Assembly (NCBI GenBank): GCA_013044425.1
Contig: JABEUK010000078.1
Location: forward strand, 1 to 7,937
Direction of reading: 5' to 3'
DNA from: Thermoplasmata archaeon
Lineage (GTDB): Archaea > Thermoplasmatota > Thermoplasmata > Lutacidiplasmatales > UBA184
DNA: 7,937 nt
Shown: piece by piece, positions 4,347 to 7,937 of the stretch
Numbering within the stretch: position 1 is the stretch's first letter
Layout of the letters: the number at the start of each line of letters is the position of its first letter
The notes under the pieces: generated by a model
Told to the model about the DNA's origin: nothing
The model's input: the letters and a program-made list of their open reading frames with translations, nothing else
Database searches by the model: none
Made by a program: the position numbers and the translations under genes

Positions 4347-6914
4347 ATGCCCGGGAGAGCTGTTGTCGCTGAGCCGCCCGGCCCGGGCGAACTAGGACCC
4401 GCGCACGCCGCGTTCCAGCATGCCCGCTCGCTCGCCGATCGCGGGGCGTTCCCGGAGGCGATCGCGGAGTACCAGGAGGGACTGCGAGCCGCTCCGAGCG
4501 ACCGCGTGGGGCTGTTGGGCATCGCGCGTGCCTTCGAGCTGGCGGGTGACCCGGCAGCGTGCGTTCGGGTATGCGACTCCCTCCTTGCGCAACGCCCGGA
4601 GGATCTCGACGCATGGCGCGCCCGCGCTGAAGCCTATCGCGCCCTGCGCAACCCGCAGGAGCTTCTGTACTCCCTGACCGCGATCGCCCGGCTCGACCCG
4701 TCCGATCGCGCGGTGCAGATTGAGAGGTCCGAGGCCCAGGAGATCACCGGAGAGACTCGGGCGGCATACGAGACGCTCCACGCGCTCCTGCGCATCGACG
4801 GTCCGGATGCCCGAGACCCCACGCTCTACCTCCGGCTGGGCGATCTCGCGGCCCGGCTGTCGATGGTCGGGGAGGCGGAGGCGGCCTATGGCCGGGTGAT
4901 CGAGCTCGATCCCGCGCGCACCCGCGACGTGACGCTCCGTCGGGTCCGTCTCTTGATGGAGTCCGGTCGGCCGGATCTCGCGCTCGAACGGCTAGATGCG
5001 GGGAGCGCGCCGGGCCCTACTACCGATCCTTCGGATGACACGATGCTCCTCCTGCGCGCGGAGATCCTCTCGAGAGCGGAACGTCCGGCGGAAGCGCGCG
5101 CCATCTACGAGGAGATCTTGCGCAAGGAACCGAGCTCGGCCGTGGCCGTTGCGGGGACCGCGCACTCCCTCATGGAGGAGGGTAAGCATTCCGAAGCGCG
5201 CGAGCTGTTGCGCAGCTCGCTCGGCCGCATCCCCCGGGACGAGCGACTCGTGCTCCTGCTCGCCGAGGCGGAGAGCGGGCTCGGAAACCGGGACGAAGCG
5301 GCTCGCGAGGTCGAGCATGGACTCGAGCTGCTCCCGAAATCCGGGTCGCTCTGGATCCGTCTCGGAGAGCTCGACATCTCCCGGGAGGACTGGGCCGGGG
5401 CCGGTGCCGCATTCGCCCACGCGGTCGAGCTCGACCCGGGAAACGCGTCCGTCCTGCTGCGCGCCGGGTTCGTCGCCGAGCGCCGGGGGAGCTCCACCGA
5501 GGCACTCTCGTGGTACGATCGGGCCGTTCAGATCGCACCCCACGATGGGAACGCCTGGACCCGCCGCGGCCTGGCCCAGCTCGCCTCTCGACAGCCGGAG
5601 CCGGCGCTCGCCAGCTTCGAGCGCGCGCTGTTGATTGACCCCGAGTCCGACGCGGCCAAGGAGGGGAAGAAAGCCGCCGGCCAGAAGCAACGAGAGCTCG
5701 CCATTGACCGACAGGGCCTAGCGGCTCTCCGCCTCGAAGCCGAACTGCATCGCCCCGTCACCAAGAACGATCTCTTCGTCTCCCTTCGCGTGCCTTTTGA
5801 GATGCTCGATTCGGTGATCGCGGCCATGGGCCGAACCCCGAAGATCGATGTCTATCGCCTGCCCTCGGCGGAACTCGCCGAGCTCGAGCAAGCATCGGTC
5901 CGTCTGATCACTTCGGCTGTCGAGCGATGGCCAGGCGGGATCGAACCGGGCTCGCTGAGCCTCGCGGAGATCGCCGCGCTCCACCCGGGCGAGGCCTCCC
6001 TCGAACAGATCCAGAGGCTCTTCGCCTACCTCGAGGCCGTGCTCCATCTTGACATCCGGCCGGAGAATCTCGAGCTCACCCCCGACGTCGAAGAGCTAGC
6101 GCGCCAAGCGATGAGCGCCGGCGGTGACGATCGAACCGCCTTTGAGCTCGTGCGGGACCTTCGAATCGGGATCTTCAAGGCGCGCCTCATCCAGACCGTG
6201 GAACGTGCCGGGGGCGCCGCCCACGCGCCCCTGCCCACACTCGCCCTCGGTGGCGAAGCCGCCCCGGCGGCGACAGTCGCGTTCGCGACGCCTGCGGCCT
6301 TGGTCGCCGAGCCTCATTTTTTCCCCCACGAGGGCGTCGTCGGGCTCGTCGCCACTCCTCCGAGCGGGGGAGGGACCCACGGGGCGCCCCGCGGCGGTGC
6401 CCCCGCCGGGCTCACCCCGATATCCCATCGGCGAGGAGCCGATCCGATCCGGTGCATCGGGTGCGGTGGGATCGCGGCCATCACGCATGTCTGCGGAGCC
6501 CCGATCTGCGAGCACTGCCTCGGCAACTTCCGGCAATGTCCGAAGTGCTGCTACCCCGTGGACCAGTCGAACGCACCGATCGGCGGGCCGGACCGGCCTG
6601 TCGCCCGGGTCGCCCCGGTCCACCCGAGCCCGCGGCCCCCGCTGCCGACGGAGGAAGCCGTGCCCGAGGCCCCGCGGGGGTCCCCGACACGACGAGAACG
6701 GGCCGCTCCTAAGGACTCTCGTGGCGGGCCCGAACAGGACGACGACGAGGAGGACGAAACCCCCGTGCGGCCACCGAGGGAACCGCGGCCTCCCCGGGAG
6801 GCCGCCGCACCGGCTCGTCCCGTCGTGGCCCCGCCGTCGATCGCACCCGTCCCGACGGTAGCGCCGGCTCGCCCACCTCGGCGCATGCGCACCGACGAGG
6901 AACCGAGGCTCTGA
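4347..6914 (+). CDS. TPR protein with RING-like zinc finger and disordered tail
   Basis: This is an 855-residue soluble protein with four parts. Residues about 18-435 are roughly a dozen tetratricopeptide repeats, a scaffold for protein partners (for example AEAAYGRVIELDPA, AGAAFAHAVELDPGN and EALSWYDRAVQIAPHDGNAW). Residues about 455-622 are a helical domain I do not recognise, beginning ALRLEAELHRPVTKNDLF and ending FKARLIQTVERAGG. A Gly/Ala/Pro linker follows. Then comes a zinc finger with ligands Cys703, Cys706, His714, Cys716, Cys721, Cys724, Cys731 and Cys734; CGAPICEHC and CPKC resemble the second half of a RING or other cross-brace treble-clef finger. The last 115 residues are Pro/Arg-rich with an acidic run DDDEEDE near 797, probably disordered. 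No signal peptide or membrane segment is seen. The gene has its own promoter, diverges from the HD gene, and precedes the membrane and zinc-ribbon genes on the same strand. It could be a scaffold or adaptor; a ligase role is only a possibility. Confidence 0.85.
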   Translation: MPGRAVVAEPPGPGELGPAHAAFQHARSLADRGAFPEAIAEYQEGLRAAPSDRVGLLGIARAFELAGDPAACVRVCDSLLAQRPEDLDAWRARAEAYRALRNPQELLYSLTAIARLDPSDRAVQIERSEAQEITGETRAAYETLHALLRIDGPDARDPTLYLRLGDLAARLSMVGEAEAAYGRVIELDPARTRDVTLRRVRLLMESGRPDLALERLDAGSAPGPTTDPSDDTMLLLRAEILSRAERPAEARAIYEEILRKEPSSAVAVAGTAHSLMEEGKHSEARELLRSSLGRIPRDERLVLLLAEAESGLGNRDEAAREVEHGLELLPKSGSLWIRLGELDISREDWAGAGAAFAHAVELDPGNASVLLRAGFVAERRGSSTEALSWYDRAVQIAPHDGNAWTRRGLAQLASRQPEPALASFERALLIDPESDAAKEGKKAAGQKQRELAIDRQGLAALRLEAELHRPVTKNDLFVSLRVPFEMLDSVIAAMGRTPKIDVYRLPSAELAELEQASVRLITSAVERWPGGIEPGSLSLAEIAALHPGEASLEQIQRLFAYLEAVLHLDIRPENLELTPDVEELARQAMSAGGDDRTAFELVRDLRIGIFKARLIQTVERAGGAAHAPLPTLALGGEAAPAATVAFATPAALVAEPHFFPHEGVVGLVATPPSGGGTHGAPRGGAPAGLTPISHRRGADPIRCIGCGGIAAITHVCGAPICEHCLGNFRQCPKCCYPVDQSNAPIGGPDRPVARVAPVHPSPRPPLPTEEAVPEAPRGSPTRRERAAPKDSRGGPEQDDDEEDETPVRPPREPRPPREAAAPARPVVAPPSIAPVPTVAPARPPRRMRTDEEPRL

Positions 6915-6978
6915 ACCGGTCTCCCCGCGAGAGTGCTTCTCTTCCCCATCGATCCCAGCTTCCTCGGACTCTCCGGTC

Positions 6979-7022
6979 GGGGGGTCATCCTGATATATTG
7001 CCCTCCCCCATTCCAATCGGAG
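6979..7022 (+). promoter_or_regulatory. promoter and ribosome site of the membrane-protein operon
   Basis: GATATATT (6992-6999) is centred 34 nt before the ATG at 7030, so transcription would begin near 7020 and leave a leader of about 10 nt. GGAG at 7019-7022 lies 7 nt before the ATG and may act as a ribosome site. The TATA box is flanked by GGGGGG (6979-6984) and CCCCC (7005-7009), a simple inverted arrangement of unknown meaning. The rest of the 6915-7029 gap shows only a pyrimidine-rich stretch at 6935-6949 after the TPR stop, which could help end that transcript. Confidence 0.45.
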
Positions 7023-7029
7023 TTCACGA

Positions 7030-7563
7030 ATGGCCTCCGTTTCTACGCCGGTATCGCGCATCGCCGCACCGATCGTCGCCGCGATCCTGGCCGTCGCCGC
7101 GGTCGTGCTCATGGCAGGGATCTACCTCCTGCTCCCCCAGAACGGCCACTACCTCGGCTTGGTCACGATCGGGATCCTCTCGTTGGGGTTTGCCGGCGTC
7201 GCCTACCTCGCTCAGTCTCTCTCGGCGGCGAACCCGGCTCCGCAGCGCACTCTCGCCTGGGCGTTCTACGCCTTCGGGTTCGCGCTCCTTCTCGTCACGT
7301 TCGCGCTCCCGGCCCCAGCCTACCAGCTTGCGCTGGCCTGGCAGATCACCGGTCTCGTCCTGACGCTGATCGCGCTCGCCGGGTCGATCGCCGGGATCGC
7401 CTGGCGCAGCCGAACGCTCGCGTCCGAGCCTCCCCGCGAGGTGGCTCGGTCCGAGTGGCGCGCTCGGGCTCCCGTCTCCGCGTTCGATTACGGAACCGCG
7501 CACTCGCCCGACGCTCCGGCGACCGCTCCTCCGGCCTCCCCCCCGGGCTCGCGGGGTCCCTAA
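7030..7563 (+). CDS. four-helix membrane protein, function unknown
   Basis: The 177-residue protein has four clear hydrophobic segments at about residues 11-35, 41-63, 74-93 and 99-125, joined by very short loops (PQNGH, SAANPAPQR, PAPAY). After them comes WRSR, a positive stop-transfer signal that places the tail in the cytoplasm, and then a 50-residue tail rich in Pro, Ala, Arg and Ser ending PPGSRGP. I recognise no family; no catalytic or transporter motif is visible, and it looks like the small hypothetical membrane proteins common in archaeal genomes. The ATG at 7030 has GGAG 7 nt ahead and a TATA box at a sensible distance. The next gene starts 4 nt after its stop, so the two are very probably co-transcribed and may act together at the membrane. 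Confidence 0.75.
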   Translation: MASVSTPVSRIAAPIVAAILAVAAVVLMAGIYLLLPQNGHYLGLVTIGILSLGFAGVAYLAQSLSAANPAPQRTLAWAFYAFGFALLLVTFALPAPAYQLALAWQITGLVLTLIALAGSIAGIAWRSRTLASEPPREVARSEWRARAPVSAFDYGTAHSPDAPATAPPASPPGSRGP

Positions 7564-7567
7564 CGTG

Positions 7568-7937
7568 ATGGCTCCCCCCGGCCCGACTGAACCCGCCCCG
7601 CGGGTCTGCCCTTCGTGCCACGCACCCGTGGGTGCGTCCGATCGCTTCTGCCCATCGTGCGGGGGTCCCGTTCCGGCCCCTCCCGCATCGGGGCCCGCCG
7701 GTTCCACCCCGGTCGATCTGAGGGAGAAGGTCGATCAGGATCGGGGGACGCTCAAGCGATTGCAGCTGCTCGTCCCGGGTTTCCGGGCCTACCGCCAGGG
7801 CGAGGACATCCGCGCGGCGGACAGCATTCTACGTCGCCAGGTGGCGGACAAGATCAAGAACGCGCGCACGAGCGCAGAGAACGCCCGCGCCGCGCTGACC
7901 CAGTCTGGACAGTTCTCGGTCCTGATGGACCTCGCCC
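7568..7937 (+). CDS. zinc-ribbon protein, N-terminal part (runs off the right edge)
   Basis: The frame opens at ATG 7568, 4 nt after the membrane-protein stop, and is still open at the window end (123 codons seen). Residues 14-31 form a zinc ribbon, CPSC at 14-17 and CPSC at 28-31, of the short double-CxxC kind found at the start of many archaeal hypothetical proteins. After a Pro/Gly/Ala linker, residues from about 52 on (VDLREKVDQDRGTLKRLQLL and onward) look helical and charged, with stretches such as RRQVADKIKNARTSAENARAAL that could form a coiled coil. I do not recognise the family. A GTG directly before the ATG is in frame and would add one residue. Translational coupling to the membrane protein is likely, given the 4-nt gap and lack of a strong ribosome site. 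Confidence 0.75.
   Translation, partial: MAPPGPTEPAPRVCPSCHAPVGASDRFCPSCGGPVPAPPASGPAGSTPVDLREKVDQDRGTLKRLQLLVPGFRAYRQGEDIRAADSILRRQVADKIKNARTSAENARAALTQSGQFSVLMDLA

Noticed and set aside
1..7937. Search by eye for mobile elements, CRISPR arrays, rRNA and riboswitches
   Set aside because: No transposase or integrase motif, no regularly spaced direct repeats, and no rRNA-like or known riboswitch-like sequence was seen.

Overview
The window looks like a piece of a GC-rich archaeal chromosome. The archaeal assignment rests on three things seen in the sequence: a tRNA gene interrupted by a bulge-helix-bulge type intron, TATA-box promoters placed about 25 nt ahead of GTG starts that have no Shine-Dalgarno sequence (leaderless transcripts), and protein types common in archaea (zinc-ribbon and TPR proteins, a small beta-grasp sulfur carrier). 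A GC-rich member of the Thermoplasmatota is my guess for the lineage; that is inference only. There is no integrase, transposase, IS, CRISPR array or phage gene in view.

Layout from left to right. The left edge (1-57, minus) holds what may be the first 19 codons of a gene leaving the window. Next, on the minus strand, come a CADD/TenA-like diiron protein (143-802), a ThiS/MoaD/SAMP-like small protein ending in Gly-Gly (stop at 909), and directly upstream of it a tRNA-Ser(CGA) gene (1142-1261) with a 33-nt intron in its T-loop. A short intergenic stretch with two hairpins and the likely tRNA promoter separates these from a minus-strand GT4 glycosyltransferase (1377-2423). The glycosyltransferase diverges from a plus-strand EVE-domain protein (2500-2898) across a 76-bp region with one TATA box enclosed by an inverted repeat. 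The EVE gene converges on an HD-domain phosphohydrolase (2915-4186, minus), which in turn diverges from a large TPR protein with a RING-like zinc finger (4347-6914, plus). A four-helix membrane protein (7030-7563) and a zinc-ribbon protein running off the right edge (7568-) follow and look like an operon.

The CADD-like protein keeps the six metal ligands and also the tyrosine and lysine used by the chlamydial self-sacrificing para-aminobenzoate synthase, so a role in pABA supply (for folate or methanopterin) is more likely than thiamine salvage, although the neighbouring sulfur-carrier gene leaves the thiamine or molybdopterin route open. The other genes are mostly single-gene units with their own promoters; no one pathway links the whole window. 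The most unusual points are the T-loop intron, the fact that the sulfur-carrier reading frame has standard start codons only inside the tRNA gene, the archaeal CADD candidate, and the RING-like finger on the TPR protein.
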